Notes under the pieces: generated by a model
What the model saw: only the letters and a program-made list of their open reading frames with translations
Told to the model about the DNA's origin: nothing
The model's database searches: none
Translations under genes and position numbers: made by a program
Shown: in pieces, positions 1 to 41,200 of the stretch
Numbering within the stretch: the first letter of the stretch is position 1
Layout of the letters: the number at the start of each line of letters is the position of its first letter
Source of the DNA: Taeniopygia guttata
Lineage: Eukaryota; Chordata; Aves; Passeriformes; Estrildidae
Assembly (NCBI RefSeq): GCF_048771995.1
Contig: NC_133043.1
Coordinates: forward strand, 7,706,501 to 7,770,500
Direction: 5' to 3'
Length of the DNA: 64,000 bases

Positions 1-29117
<29,117 letters not shown>

Positions 29118-29146
29118 GGCTGCAGTTTAGTGAGATCAACTCAAAC
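29118..29146 (-). other. SEC14L1: SEC14L1 5' UTR part of exon 2
   Basis: 29 untranslated bases lie between a CAG|GTTTGA acceptor, preceded by a T-rich tract, and the ATG. They contain TGA and TAA in frame with the main ORF. They also supply the stop of an upstream ORF that starts in exon 1. Confidence 0.85.
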
Positions 29147-31167
29147 CTGAAAAAGAAATTTTTAAAACCATCTGTCAGACGTAGGAAGCCATTTTCAATT
29201 CTCTCTTACAATTAGTCTGTGCGTGGTACCACGCTAGCAATTCCACAGGAAATCCTTCACAATTCCCTGACAACCTTTTTTAAGACCCAACAGGGGCCCT
29301 AAAAAGCTATATATACATATATATATATATTTCTGTCAGAAATGACTTATCATTTCTTCCAAAGACAAGATAAAATTAGCACATTTTTAGTCCACTTTTA
29401 GTAACAAATCTTCAACATATTTTATGACTCTTTGTCAGGATGGTGACACTTCCTGTGCTGCTGCTGAGAACCAAACACTGACACATCCCAGCGACAGGCA
29501 GAGAAGCATTTCCCAGTCCCCCAGCATGGTATGTGGGCTGCCCTTCTCAGAGCAGGGACTAGGGAAAAAAAAATATAGAAAGCACAAAAAGAGGTTAAAA
29601 AAAAAAAGTATTAAAAGTGCTTGTTTGCAGAAAGAAGGAAGGAAAAAAATGGATTACAAATTCACACTGATGAATCAAGGGCATTCCTCGATCATCTCTA
29701 GAAAAACTGAAACTTTTGAAAGAAACTTACGAGATAGCTGGGGGGAAAAAAACTTCGAGAAAAATTCCACTATGCAGCCAGAAAAGATTCGCTGGCAACA
29801 CGGAGAGGAATCACTCCAAAGGCTTCGTGCCTGCTCTACCCAGCAGAGTGCTTGACCCGAACTCTCTCGACTGCAATTACGTTTATTGAAAAATCCTGGC
29901 AGTAGCACTCGCGTATGAATCGCGGGCTGCGAGCCAGCCTCATTTCAGCGAGAAATGGGTTTGCTACAGCAAGTTCGCTTCGCTTTTCTGTCGGGAAGGC
30001 GCTGCGGGAGCGCTCCCGACCCCGGAGCTGGGGCAGCGCGGCTCGGCGGCTCCCCGGCCCCGGCCGGAGCCAAGAACAACCCCCGAGCCACAGGAAAGTT
30101 CTCCGGCATCCCAGCCCCGAGAAGAATTTACCCATGACTACCCCGCAATTTTCCTTTAAAAAAAACCAAAAAAAACACCTGAATCAGCACAAACAGCCGC
30201 AAACGTTCTCTAATCCCCGGACAAAAAGAGTTACACAACAAAGAAACTCCGCGTTCCTCCCGCCGCGGCGGAACCGGGACAGCCCGGGAGGGGACGGGAT
30301 GGAGGGACGCCGGTGACAGCCCTGAGCTCTCCCGGAGGGACCCGGGACAGCCCGGGAAGGGACGGGATGGAGGGACAGCGGTGACAGCCCTGAGCTCTCC
30401 CGGAGCGACCCGGGACAGCCCGGGAGGGGACGGGATGGAGGGACACCGGTGACAGCCCTGAGCTCTCCCGGAGGGACCCGGGACAGCCCGGGAGGGGACG
30501 GGATGGATGGACACCGGTGACAGCCCTGAGCTCTCCCGGAGGGACCGGGGACAGCCCGGGAGGGGACGGGACACCTGTGACAGCCCCGCAGCGAGCGGGA
30601 CACCTCGAGAGGAGCAGGGACACCTGTGACAGCTCCCGGAGGGATCCGGGACAGCCCGGGAGGGGACGGGATGGAAGGACAGCGGTGACAGCGGGGACGG
30701 GATGGAGGGACAGCGGGGACGGGATGGAGAGACAGCAGGACACCGATGACAGCTCCACGCTGCTCCGGAGGGATGCGGGACAGAGGGACACCGGTGACAG
30801 CGGGGACGGGACGGAGAGACACCGGTGACACCATGGAGAGACACCGGTGGCACCATGGAGAGACACCGGTGGCACCTCCGCGCTGCCCCGCAGGGACCCG
30901 GCCAGAGCCGCCTGCCCGGGCCGGTCGGAGCGCAGCGGCGCAGCCGTGACCCGCCCGAGGACCGCGACCCCCGCCCCACCATCACCACCACCATCATTAC
31001 CACCACCACCCCCCGTCCACCACGGGCAGCGCCGACCTCTCCTCGGGGCTCCCCGCAGCCAGCGCCGAGAGGAGCCGGCGGGGAGCGGGCGGACAATGGG
31101 AAAGTTGCCGCGGGGCAGGGCAGGGCAGGGCAGGGCGGCGGGGCTGGGGGGCTCGGGGCGCCCTTAC
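29147..31167 (-). other. SEC14L1 intron 1
   Basis: About 2.0 kb between the predicted 5' UTR exons. The half near the coding exon is AT-rich with an (AT)n run near 29308-29330. The other half (from ~29900) is CpG-island DNA holding the VNTR at 30278-30840 and a short (CAC/CAT)n stretch near 30977-31020. Confidence 0.65.
30278..30840. repeat. GC-rich VNTR in SEC14L1 intron 1
   Basis: About six units of ~68 bp, each containing GGGACAGCCCGGGAGGGGAC, GGGATGGAGGGACACCGGTG and CCTGAGCTCTCCCGGAGG. The first four are nearly regular; later units are shorter or rearranged, ending in GACACCGGTG(A/G)CACC repeats up to ~30875. It lies within the CpG island, downstream of the predicted start site. The repeat keeps several frames open and produces spurious long ORFs. 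Confidence 0.85.
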
Positions 31168-31350
31168 CGCTCGCAGCCGGCCGCGCTCTCCCCTCATGCC
31201 GCCGGGGCAGCGCCGTCCTGCGCGGGAGGGGCGCGCGCGCCCGTCGCTGGCCGGGCCGGGCGGGGGCGGGCCCGGCGCCTGCGCGCGCTGCCGGGGGCGG
31301 GGGCGCGCGCGGGGCGCATGCGCGGGGCGGCGGGCGGGCGTGAGGGGGGA
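31090..31350 (-). promoter_or_regulatory. SEC14L1: SEC14L1 CpG-island core promoter
   Basis: Very GC- and CpG-rich DNA with GGGGGCGGG GC boxes (about 31262 and 31292) and GGGCGGGCG near 31330. A perfect NRF1 palindrome GCGCATGCGC lies at 31314-31323 and a one-mismatch copy GCGCCTGCGC at 31275-31284. No TATA box is seen. It lies just upstream of the predicted first exon. CpG density falls abruptly after about 31350, where CR1 sequence begins. Confidence 0.8.
31168..31260 (-). other. SEC14L1: SEC14L1 untranslated first exon (5' limit approximate)
   Basis: A strong donor GCG|GTAAGG on the minus strand at 31168/31167 lies inside the CpG island directly upstream of the coding gene. It can be joined to the acceptor at 29146. 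The upper limit is a guess, because no TATA box fixes the start site and CpG-island promoters usually have dispersed starts. Other 5' exons could exist in the island. Confidence 0.55.
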
Positions 31351-31439
31351 ATGGTGCGGGTGAAAAAGGGTCTTAAAAGTCATCGCATTTCGCTCCCTGC
31401 GTGGGCAGGGATACCGTACATTACAGCGGGTTGCTTCGG

Positions 31440-31533
31440 GTATTGTCCAGCTGGGCTTTGAACACTTGCAGAGCCACGGCTGTTCTGTTCCATCACTTCA
31501 CCGCCCTCACAAAGAATTTCTTCCAAACCTCTA
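31440..31533 (-). mobile_element. CR1 fragment
   Basis: GAGCCACGGCTGTTCTGTTC is followed by TTCACCGCCCTCACAAAGAA and TTTCTTCCAAACCTCTAA, the reverse complement of internal CR1 3'-region sequence. It abuts the 3' end of the next CR1. Confidence 0.65.
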
Positions 31534-32235
31534 ATCACAGGATCAGTTAGGATCGAAAAGTCCTTTGAGATCACCGAGTCCAACCTGTGACCTAACACCA
31601 CCTTGCCAGTTAGACCATGGCGCTAATTGCAGCTTCCAATCTTTTCCTAAACACCTCCAGGAATGATGACTAAACAAATCCAAACCTCCTCTCTGCCAGC
31701 GTGAAGCCATTCGCCCTTGTCCTGTCACTACCTGCCCTGGTAAATACTCTTTCCCCCATCTTTCTTGCCGGCTCCCTTCAAGAACAGCAAGAAGCTGAGT
31801 CGGGAGAGGTTTAGGTTGGATATGAGGAACAGTTTTTCACCCAGAGGGTGGGTGGGCACTGGGACAGGCTCCTCAGGGAGGTGGTCACAGCACTGAGTCT
31901 CTTGGACATCAAGGATAATTTTGACAATGCTCTCACATGGTGAGATTCTTGGGGTGTTTTCTGCAGAGCCAGGAGCTGGACTCGATGGTCCTGGTGGGTC
32001 CCTTCCAACTCAGCAGATTCTGTGATTCTATACTGGAAGGCTGCAATTAGCTCATCCTGAAGGCTTCTCCAGGCTGAACAATCCCAATTCTCCCAGCCTT
32101 TCCTCATATCAGAACTGCTCCAACCCTCCAATCCTCTTGATCCAATCACCACAGGTCCATGTCCTGTGCAGGAGCCCCAGAGTATTCCAGGTGTTCTCAC
32201 CTGGGTGGAGCAGAGGGGCAGAGTGTCCCTCAAAC
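31534..32235 (-). mobile_element. CR1 LINE interrupted by another CR1
   Basis: Two minus-oriented CR1 segments, 31534-31782 and 32031-32235, are collinear parts of one element. The first ends GGCTCCCTTCAAG. The second resumes TACTGGAAGGCTGC and continues GGCTTCTCCAGGCTGAACAA. Between them is a plus-oriented CR1 end. Confidence 0.85.
31783..32030 (+). mobile_element. CR1 3' end nested in an older CR1
   Basis: Runs GAGGTTTAGGTTGGATATGA, CAGTTTTTCACCCAGAGGG, TGGACTCGATGGTCCTGGTG and ends CAGATTCTGTGATTCTA, a typical CR1 3' tail. It lies exactly between the two halves of the minus-strand CR1. Confidence 0.88.
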
Positions 32236-35200
32236 ACAGAGTCACGGACACACAGCGTGGGTGCAGGAGGGCATGGACAGCGGGACATGGCACCTCCTGC
32301 AGGTACCTCCCCTGCCCTCAGCCCCCTGAGCATCCTGTGGTCCCACATCCCTTGGCACGGGGCTCTGGGGAGTTCTGGGTGGGTTTCAGGCACCATCAGG
32401 GGCAAGGTCAGCTTAGAGCGATGGCACAGCATGGTGCTCCATGGGGCAGTGCGAGCGCAGGCACCCACCTCGCTCACTGCTGGAGCATCTTTCCACCTCT
32501 TCTCTGTCTCTGAAATCAGCCAGCATTCACCCAGCTCAGGGTATTTGCAGTCTGGGATGCCTCAAAGAGCTCATGTCTCACACCATGTGTGGTTTAAATA
32601 TGATGTACTAAAAGCAAAGAAGTACAATTGTGGTTTTTACAGTACCAGAGTATCACAAACTGTATTAAAATAAGGACTGGAAAGTTAGGAAGCCGTGTCT
32701 CTGCTTCCTTCAGCAGCACTATTGAGACATTTTGTTTACCCACAATATCTTTTATTAATGGCTCACTCCCTCAGAATATAAATCTACTAAAATTCAGTGT
32801 CCTGACATTTTGATGCAATTCTTTCCCTAGGAAAGCTGAATTTGTGCTTACCACTAATGAGGGATTAAGCTGCCATTCTTTCTTATACAGACCTTGTGTT
32901 TTTTAAAGTTAGTCAAGCATAGCCTCTTGTCTGATCTGAATTAGGCCTTACAAGAAGTTGTTTAATGTTGAGAAATTGTTCCTCTGAATCTCATTTCTGT
33001 TGTGGCACTTGGCCAGTTGCCTTCATGTAGCTGGAATTAACTAGTTAACTGTAATTAGATTTAGTTATCTGATTGATATTCCATGCCATTATGCCTGCAA
33101 CATCCTTTTCCTGCTCTGAATGCCTGAGATATAATCCTACTGGCGTAGCAGGGCGAGGAATTCACGCCCACTCAGATTCCTTTTTGTTCATAACATTTCC
33201 CTCTTTAGATTCTGGGCAACGTTTTAATTCTTACTGACTGCCTCTATTCTACTTCACTAAATGACCAGGTAACCAGAAAAGCTTTATTTGGACTTTTAAA
33301 GGTATTTGACTTTTACTGATAGAGTGAAAATCCATAATTTTATGTCAAAATCAATCTTAGTCTCAGCTGTTTTCTGCAGAAATAACAATCTTAGCAAGAC
33401 AGACAAAGAAGAAAGTAATGTAGATTTAAATTTTTCTGCTGTTGTTTAATTTCCTGTTACATCTTCTCTTATGGAAGCTCCAGCCATGCATCGCTAGGAG
33501 GAATATAATGAATAGATGTGTGGGTGAAATGTTTCAGGAAAGCTGTGAGGCATGCTGCAGACTAAAGCCCAGAGAACACAGGCTGAAAGTGCAAACCGTT
33601 CCATATTTTTGGAAAATTAGGAACACAGCCTGCTAGATATGAAGGGAGGTTTAGCCTTAGGGAGGTTATGCAAGGTCGGTCACTTCCCTCCATCTGAGCA
33701 CTTTCCCTGGATTGCATTCCTTCATGTCATGAACTTCAGTTACACAACTCGAAGCAACTGTTATCTTGATTCAGGCAACATTGCCATGGAAATTAATGAG
33801 AACTATTGGTAGTCCATCCTTTACTATTAATAATAGCTAACTGAAAGTGCAGTTGCTTGGGAGCAGTACAGGGCTGATGCACATGAGAAAAGATTCAAAA
33901 TGCCTCTCGGCTGTGCTGGAATGCAGCTCAAACTCCTGGAATTTCAACAGGCAGGAACTTGCTCTGGTTTCTTTCCTTTGCATACCAGGCAGTGAAGAAA
34001 AGTCAAGTGATCCTGACTTCTTACTGTCCATGAAGTCTCATCTTCAGAGATGTACTAAAGAAAGGAGATTGTCAGCAGTTCATCACAAAAGAGAATGTGT
34101 TCACTCAAGGTCTTGCTGCTAAGCTGTATATTTATTAAAATATGTGGAAAAGGGATGAGAGTTTGGGCTCAGATACACTGAAGTGCTTCAAGAGCTATTT
34201 CCTCACAGATCAGTCCCATCTGAGTCAGTGGAATTTTTTATGTACTGCTGGCTGCATTGAAATAAATACCTGCTTCCTAAACTTTCAAAGCCATGGAAAT
34301 GGTCCCAAATGATAAGACTGCCAGCATGATGGAAATAATAATAAGCATGATGAGTGACAAACAGTTAATGGAACAGAGCTGTGCCCTGGGGACATTGATT
34401 CTGGTTTGCACAGTTTTTATTTAATGCATCACAGGTATTTCACTAGGTGTCACCATTTTTGCTCTCCCTTGTCAGTCTAGGGAGAGACAAACTGGTAAAT
34501 CTGGGTGTGAGGATGTGTGAACTCCTTCACCCCTCTTCTATTAAAAGTAACTGTGACCCCCAGGTTCAGCCCTCCAGACACAGACCTGAACGTGCCCATC
34601 CACTACAGTTGTACATATTTTTGTAGCTCCCTGGACACCCTGTACTGAGGAAACAGTGAACAGCAGGAAAAATTTCTCCACTTATCTTTGGAGATCTTAA
34701 AGCCCTTTATAATGGCAAGGAAGATGCTAATAATCCCAATATGCAGTATAAATACTGAGGCTCACAAAATGCCATAGGGTAAGTTACACAGTAAGTCAGT
34801 ATGAGAAAGAAGACCAGAGCTCCTCACTTCCTGGGTGGTTCCCTTATTTCCAGGTATTATTTCCTGCCTTTTATCTCTGTAGTAGTTTTCCACTAGTCAC
34901 CAGATTGGGATAAGGGTTAAATATCTCCAGACTAGCCTGTGTTCAGGGAGGGGATGTTAATGTACAATACCCAGAGGGTTTTACACTCCGTGATGAGATT
35001 TTTATTCAGGATTAAACCAGCCTTAGTTTACTGTAGTTTATTGCACCATAAGTGAAGGTGTATTAACCTTATCCCACTATTTGATTTATATGAGCTTTCC
35101 CATAGAAAAGCCTTAAATGACCTTGTAGACTTGAGCCCTTTATTTCTTGATGCCACAAACAGGCAGAAACATGTTTTTTCCTGTCTTCTCAAGTGACTGG

Positions 35201-38200
35201 TATGAAAATTGAATTGTAGCCTGGGAGCTGGCCAGGGACACCAGCTGCCAGGGCTCGGAGTCCAGCAGCTGACATCAGAGCACTGGCCCCATTGACAGCA
35301 AAGGTTACGCAGACAAACATTAGCAAATAGGACCAAGTCCTGATTCATAAAATAGATGAGTGGGGATGAGCATGGCACGTGTCCCAGCCCTTATTCCCAA
35401 GCTCTCCCTGCAAAGCCTGGACCCATCCAAGGCTCCCTGCCTCCAGTTCTGCAATGCTGAAACAAAAGTGAGCAGGTGGTGCAGGGGGGGCTGCTTGTAC
35501 AGAGATAATTAAAAGTGAGGAGCTGGTGGAATGGATATTCTGGGTGAAGAATCAGATCCAACATTTATTGCAATACCTGTGTTGGATGTTTGTAACACCT
35601 AAAAGCCTGATAGCACTGTTTTCTCAGGGGACTGTGAGGAGCAGGGGACACCCTCTGGGGCTCCCACTGGGTTATTTTATCCCTTAGACATCAGGAGGTG
35701 GCACAGGTTAAGGAGATCTCACCCCCATGATCTTTTTTCTAGTAAAGAAAATAAAGGTATAGGAATAAAGGGAAAACCACTTGGATAATAATAAATTTGC
35801 TGAGGTGTTTTATTGATGCTAAAGATGTCAAGCTCATAATATACGGAGCTGGAGTTATGAGTGAGGAAGGGTTCATTGGGCTGTTGAGTATGCCCAACTT
35901 CTCAATTTGCCTTTGCCAACAGTTTTGTGGCCATGTCCCTGGGAGCTGCCGGGTACCTGCCCTTCCAGAGAACAACCTGTTTCCAGCTGTCTCTTTAAAT
36001 AACTTAAAGCACCCTCAGGATCTGATCACTCATTTCTCAGAAAAATAGGAGTCTCAGCCAAAGGCTCACAGAAACGATGAGTAAATTTCCTACAAAAATA
36101 AAAAGAAAGGCTGTTTACCATCCCTCCTTTTAATGAGTCTGACAGTACAAATACTCTCAGCTGCTTCAACAAGCACTGAATCAAGCTGCTGGGTCACTCT
36201 CCAGGTAGAGACTTTGTCCCTATTTGCCTTTAACATGTTGATAATTATTATTTTTTTTTAAATACAAGAAGAGTAACAAGAAACAACTACTTACTGTTTA
36301 AAGTATTGCACAAACCCATCTTCTTTTAAAGGACACACGGACTCTGGGTCTGCACCCTGTGGGCAAACACAGCACCTTTCAGTGGAGCTCTGTCAGGACA
36401 AGTTGCCTTTGTGACTGCTGCTCCTCCAGCATCACAGTGCCTGTGTCTGTACAGCTTATTCCTGTGCCTGGAGGAAAACGAGGCATTATGAGGCACTTGC
36501 ACACCAAAATAACTACCAGTATTGCTATTTTAGGGTTTATTTTTTAACTTGCAGTCTGTGGATCAGGCCTGTGCTGGCAGCCTTCGTCCACGCGTGTCTC
36601 AGAACTCGAGAAACACGAGTTTTGTGACGCTGTTTGCAGACCCCAGAAACTCTGCTTATCCTCTCTGATCAGCATCGTGCTTTGCATGAATTCCGGTCCT
36701 GTATCCAAGGCAATCTCATTATTTGCTATACACGCTCGATCTGCTGGCTAATTTCTTTCTCCTTCTCATGGAGGAGGAACCTTCCTGTGCTCTGCAGACG
36801 TGCCTGTGTTTAGGAGATTAAAGAAAGCAGGCAAGACGCATGCAAAATGTCACCCCATCGCAGCGGCAGCAGCCTGAATGGGAGCACAATTCCGAGACAG
36901 ATGTTCCTTGCAATTGAACTGTCTGTGTCAGGGACTGCAGAGCTCAGCTCCAGAGGGGTGTGAGGCAGAGGGCACGGCCGAGCAGAGGGCTGGCTGCTGC
37001 CAGGGAGCTGGCACAGCGCGGGCAGCAGCTCTGCTGATTCTGACACGGCCGCAGCATCCATCAGTCTCGGCCTGGAGCGCTGCTGGCTGCCTGTCCTGGA
37101 ATTAATTTGGCTAATGTAGAGCCTGATGGAAAGCCACGTTTGCAATCTCTTTGCCAGGCAAGGCTGGATGGATTGATAGCATCCTCTGTCCATGGGTAAG
37201 AGAGCTCCACTGAAGGGACACCCTCTGAGAGTGTGGCTCCATCCCCCGAGGGCTGAGAGAGAAGATGTTTAACCACCTCCTGGCTCTGGTGATTGTCAGA
37301 GGGAGCCTGAGGAGACAGGGAAGAGGTGGCAATGTCACAGGGGTGGCCCTGCAGCCCCTGTGAAAGTGGGGGGTGTCAGAGTTTTTTCTGAGGGCAGGTT
37401 TCAGTATCAGCCTCCAAATAACTTGTTTTGACAAAGGGGATGGCCTCCAGCATAGGATGCCTATTTGCAGTCATGGTTACAAGCTGGTGGCTCCAGAAGA
37501 ATGTGTGACCACTAAGTATTTAAGCTGTCTAATGAACAGCTGTTTGATCTGCTTTTGGTCACGATCAGGCTTTCATTGTCTGAAATGCGCCCAGACAACT
37601 CCCTGGACAGAGACTGGGAATGAGCCCAGTGCTTTCCTTGTGCCCCATCCCCAACACCCCTGCAATGCACCTGGGCCCTTGTGGGCCTTTGCTGCACCAT
37701 TTCTGTGGGGAGCAAGAAAAGAGAGTGTTATGAAGCACCCAGGAGGAGGCAAGAGGCAGGTGAATATGACAGTGGTGGCACAACCAGCCCAGCAGAGGCT
37801 CCAGAGAAGCAGAGGATAAATCTGCCCAGCAGTTCACCCAGAGACAACATCCAGCTTGGAAAGCAGATGAGAGCGCACAATAGACAGGATGATATAAAAG
37901 GGAGGCCATCACCTATCCACCAGAGCCCCAGCTAAATTAATTTTGTGTCACAGTCAGCAGGAAAGGACTTTTTGAGGGAGGCTGAGCACCCCTTTACCAG
38001 CAGCCACCCCGTGAGATGCCCTGGGCGAGCAGCTCTGTGCCTCCCCTCCCCACCACTGCACTGGCACGTTCAGGAACACAGAGAGAGCTGGAGCTGATTG
38101 CAATAAACCCATTAGCACATGGATGTGAGCCACAACACAGCACTGTGCAAACTAACCCAGAAGGACATTTGCAATGTAGGCAAGTTAATTGCCAAAAATA

Positions 38201-41200
38201 ACCCCCAACCCACCCTGGCTGCTGCGCTTTGCCATGGGAACAATATTGTGCATGTGATCACATTCAGCAGGACACAAGCAGCCTAAGGGTCTTTTTACAT
38301 TTGGTTTGAAAAGGCTAAAAATAGACCCCAAACCACATTCCTTTTTTGCATTGCCATCTCCTCTGCCTCTTCCTATTCACTGGCGCTTTTTCATGCAAAG
38401 CAGGATTTGGGATCCAAGGTCCCATAATTAGACTCCAGCCTGGCAGCTGCAAGTGGAACAGCTGGAGGTGTTATTTTTATGGGTTATTAATTGACTCCAT
38501 GAAAGCCCAGCAAACAGAGAGCCAGCGAGCTGCAGTCCACAGCCACATGACAAGGTCTTAGTGACAGGAAAAGATAAAATAAAAGAGAGAACGCAGAATC
38601 CTAAAGCCGATTAGTTATAGCAATTTCTCCAAAGCTAAATATAGGGAAAAATCCTCTCCCATGTTCAGATTCGTTGGCGGAGATGAGAAAGCACAAAGAA
38701 GGAGATAGACAGAAATTTCATTTTTCACATAAACCCTGATGGCTTGTAGAGAGAAACTGCTGCTTTGGTGACACTCCCAACACTTCAATTCAACTGTCCC
38801 TGGCAGCTCCCCCCGGGCAGCCCTTGCTCAGCACTCACAAGTGCAGCTGCACTTGCTCCAGCCTCACTGCACTGGGCAGGGGAATGACCCAGGGAAGCTC
38901 CTGGTGCCATCCCAGCCCCCAGTCATGGCCAGGCTGGCACAGCCCTGGTGCCTCTCTGCCAGGCACAGGACTCTGAGGAGCTCCTCCAAGGGGCTGAACC
39001 ACCCACAGTGCCCCAAACCAAAGCAGGACAGAGCCAGAGACTCTTGCCTCCAAGTCTCCTTCCTCCCTGGCTTTCCTCCATCTGGAGACAGATGAGGCTT
39101 GGAGACAGCTGAAGCCACCTGGGGCCACAAGAGAAACCCCTCATCAAGAGCTGGAATAAGGAAAGGCTCTGGGTGCTGACAGCATAAAGGGATGGAATTG
39201 GGTCATCACCTCTGCAAAACTTACTGTACATCTCAGACCTCAGGGAAAAAAATAACAGGCATCTCCAGCAGAGGTGCTGAGAAGCTGGGAAACTGGGAGA
39301 GCATTTCAGATCTATGGGAAATTAATTTAGCCCTAGACTGGATGCTGACAGCCAGCAAGGCCCTCTCCCCAGGACAGCCCATATTGCTGGCCCAAGCTGT
39401 GGGGTCTTTGTCAGACCTCAGGTTTAACTTCTGAAAATAAATCAGAGTTGTATGGCAGAGGTGAAGCAGCGCCTCGCCCAGAGCAGAGTGCCAGGATCCT
39501 GGCACTCAGCATCCCCTGTGCTGGCAGCCAAAGGCAAGGGGAGGGCAGTGGAAAGGCTGCTGCTGCTTGGAGGCCAAAACTCAGCCCAAGAAAGCCCCTT
39601 CCTCATCAGGAGGCAGGACAGTCCCATGTTCCACAGCTCTAAGACAGGGATTTCTTCCCACTTTCATCACCCATTCAGCAAGAGAAGCACAAACTCCCCT
39701 TCCAGATGTGTCTTCACAATGTTCAGTCATGGGTAGTGGTTAGAAGAGGGGTATATTTCTGTGATAACCAATCCCCTTAGACATCCCTTCAACACAAGTG
39801 TGCCCTCCTGGCCCAAACCCACCCCTGGGCTTGCTGCCAGGGCTGTTTTCCACTCCAGCCTGGCACTGCTGGGACTGTCCTCAGGCACAAAAGCTCCTCT
39901 TCAAAAGCCTCTTCTGCCTTGTGCTGTGAACTGGAAAGAGCTGTCAGAGCTCCTGCCAGGGGCCAGCACTTCACTCCTGTAGGATGGGGCTGTGGGTCAG
40001 GCCTTTATTTGCAGCACAGTCTGCCTGCCCAACCCCCCAAAACACAGCAAGGCCATGGGGCTTCCCAAACTTGGGTTTCATACAGTGATGGAGCCTTTCC
40101 CCAGGCTGGGGCTCCCCCAGGAGCAGGAGTGCCAGGGGCAGAGGGACAGCCCCAGAATAGGGTTCCCGTGGGGCAGGCAGGGCTGGGTATCCAACCTCAG
40201 AGCCACAGGGACCTTCCCCTCACCCAGTTCTCCAGCCCAACCAGGCAATTGCTCCGTGTCTGCCAACAGGAGAGAAACCAAGCACGTAACAGGGACAGCC
40301 GTGTCCTGCACGGGCCCTGTGTCCCTGTGGTGCTGCACAGAGCCCCTCTCCATTCCCTCGCAGGTGGGCTGCAAGCACAGTGCCACAGCAGAGAGCTCAG
40401 CATCCCCTGTGTGACCCTGCTCAGGCCTGGGGAGGTGCCTGTTGCTCCTGCATCCACAGGTGTGGCAGCCCCACGCCTCCCCAGGCTATGTTCCCTGGTA
40501 AGGCTCAGTCTGTGCCATCTGTCCTACCATCACACCTCTCCACAAGATCCAAAGCCGTGGTTGCACAGGGATAGACAGTGCTTTGGGGACAGCAGGAGGG
40601 GAGGAGGCTTTTTCCAGGGGGTGTCACAACCACAGGTGATGGTGCTGGAGAGCACAGAGCTGCTGGCAGCTGCCAGGGTTGTGAAAGTCTTTGGCCTTCA
40701 TGGCGTGGGATGGGGATTTGGGAGCAAAGCACATCAAGTGAGCTGAAGAAAGTGACATTTTCCTTCCCAGCTGCTCCATCCGTGCCCACGCAGCCGGTGG
40801 GATGACTCTGTGCAGCTAATGATGCAATGTGATTAGTAAACAAATCATGCATTTGCACCAGGAAACAAAACCAAAAAAACAAAAAAAAAAAAAAGGAGGA
40901 AGAGAAAAGAAAAAACAAGTCACATTCTGGGCTGGCAGCACGCAGCAGTGAGCTCTTTAAAAATCTGCTGAGGAAGGCACTTGCACAGCACATGGTTTGG
41001 GCAGATCAATGAAGCTGCAAAGAAGCCTGGCAGGCACACAAATCCACTTTCTAATGAAATTTACAGCAAGTGGAATTTAGGTCACTACTCGGAAGCATTC
41101 AGTTTATTCCAGGCAGCTTTTAAAATATTTAAGAAATAGCTGTCAAATTAAGCCTGCTCACCTCTGACAGCAAGGTCCAACTTGGAGCCACGGCAGATTT

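Larger units (their letters stand above)
29141..31197 (-). other. Spliced upstream ORF in SEC14L1 leader
   Basis: With exon 1 (31168-31197 part) joined to exon 2 (29141-29146 part), an ATG at 31195-31197 opens an 11-codon frame, MRGERGRLRAV, that ends at TGA 29141-29143. That stop is 23 bases before the main ATG. The uATG has G at -3 but A at +4, a middling context. The frame exists only if the predicted splice is used. Confidence 0.45.

Noticed and set aside
30128..31096. 322-codon minus-strand open frame in the SEC14L1 CpG island
   Set aside because: It is produced by the 68-bp VNTR and low stop frequency in GC-rich DNA. Three frames are open at once and the product is a meaningless Cys/Pro/Ser repeat.
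39919..40746. 275-codon plus-strand open frame
   Set aside because: No recognised domain and overlapping open frames on both strands, typical of GC-rich non-coding DNA. No splice or promoter support.
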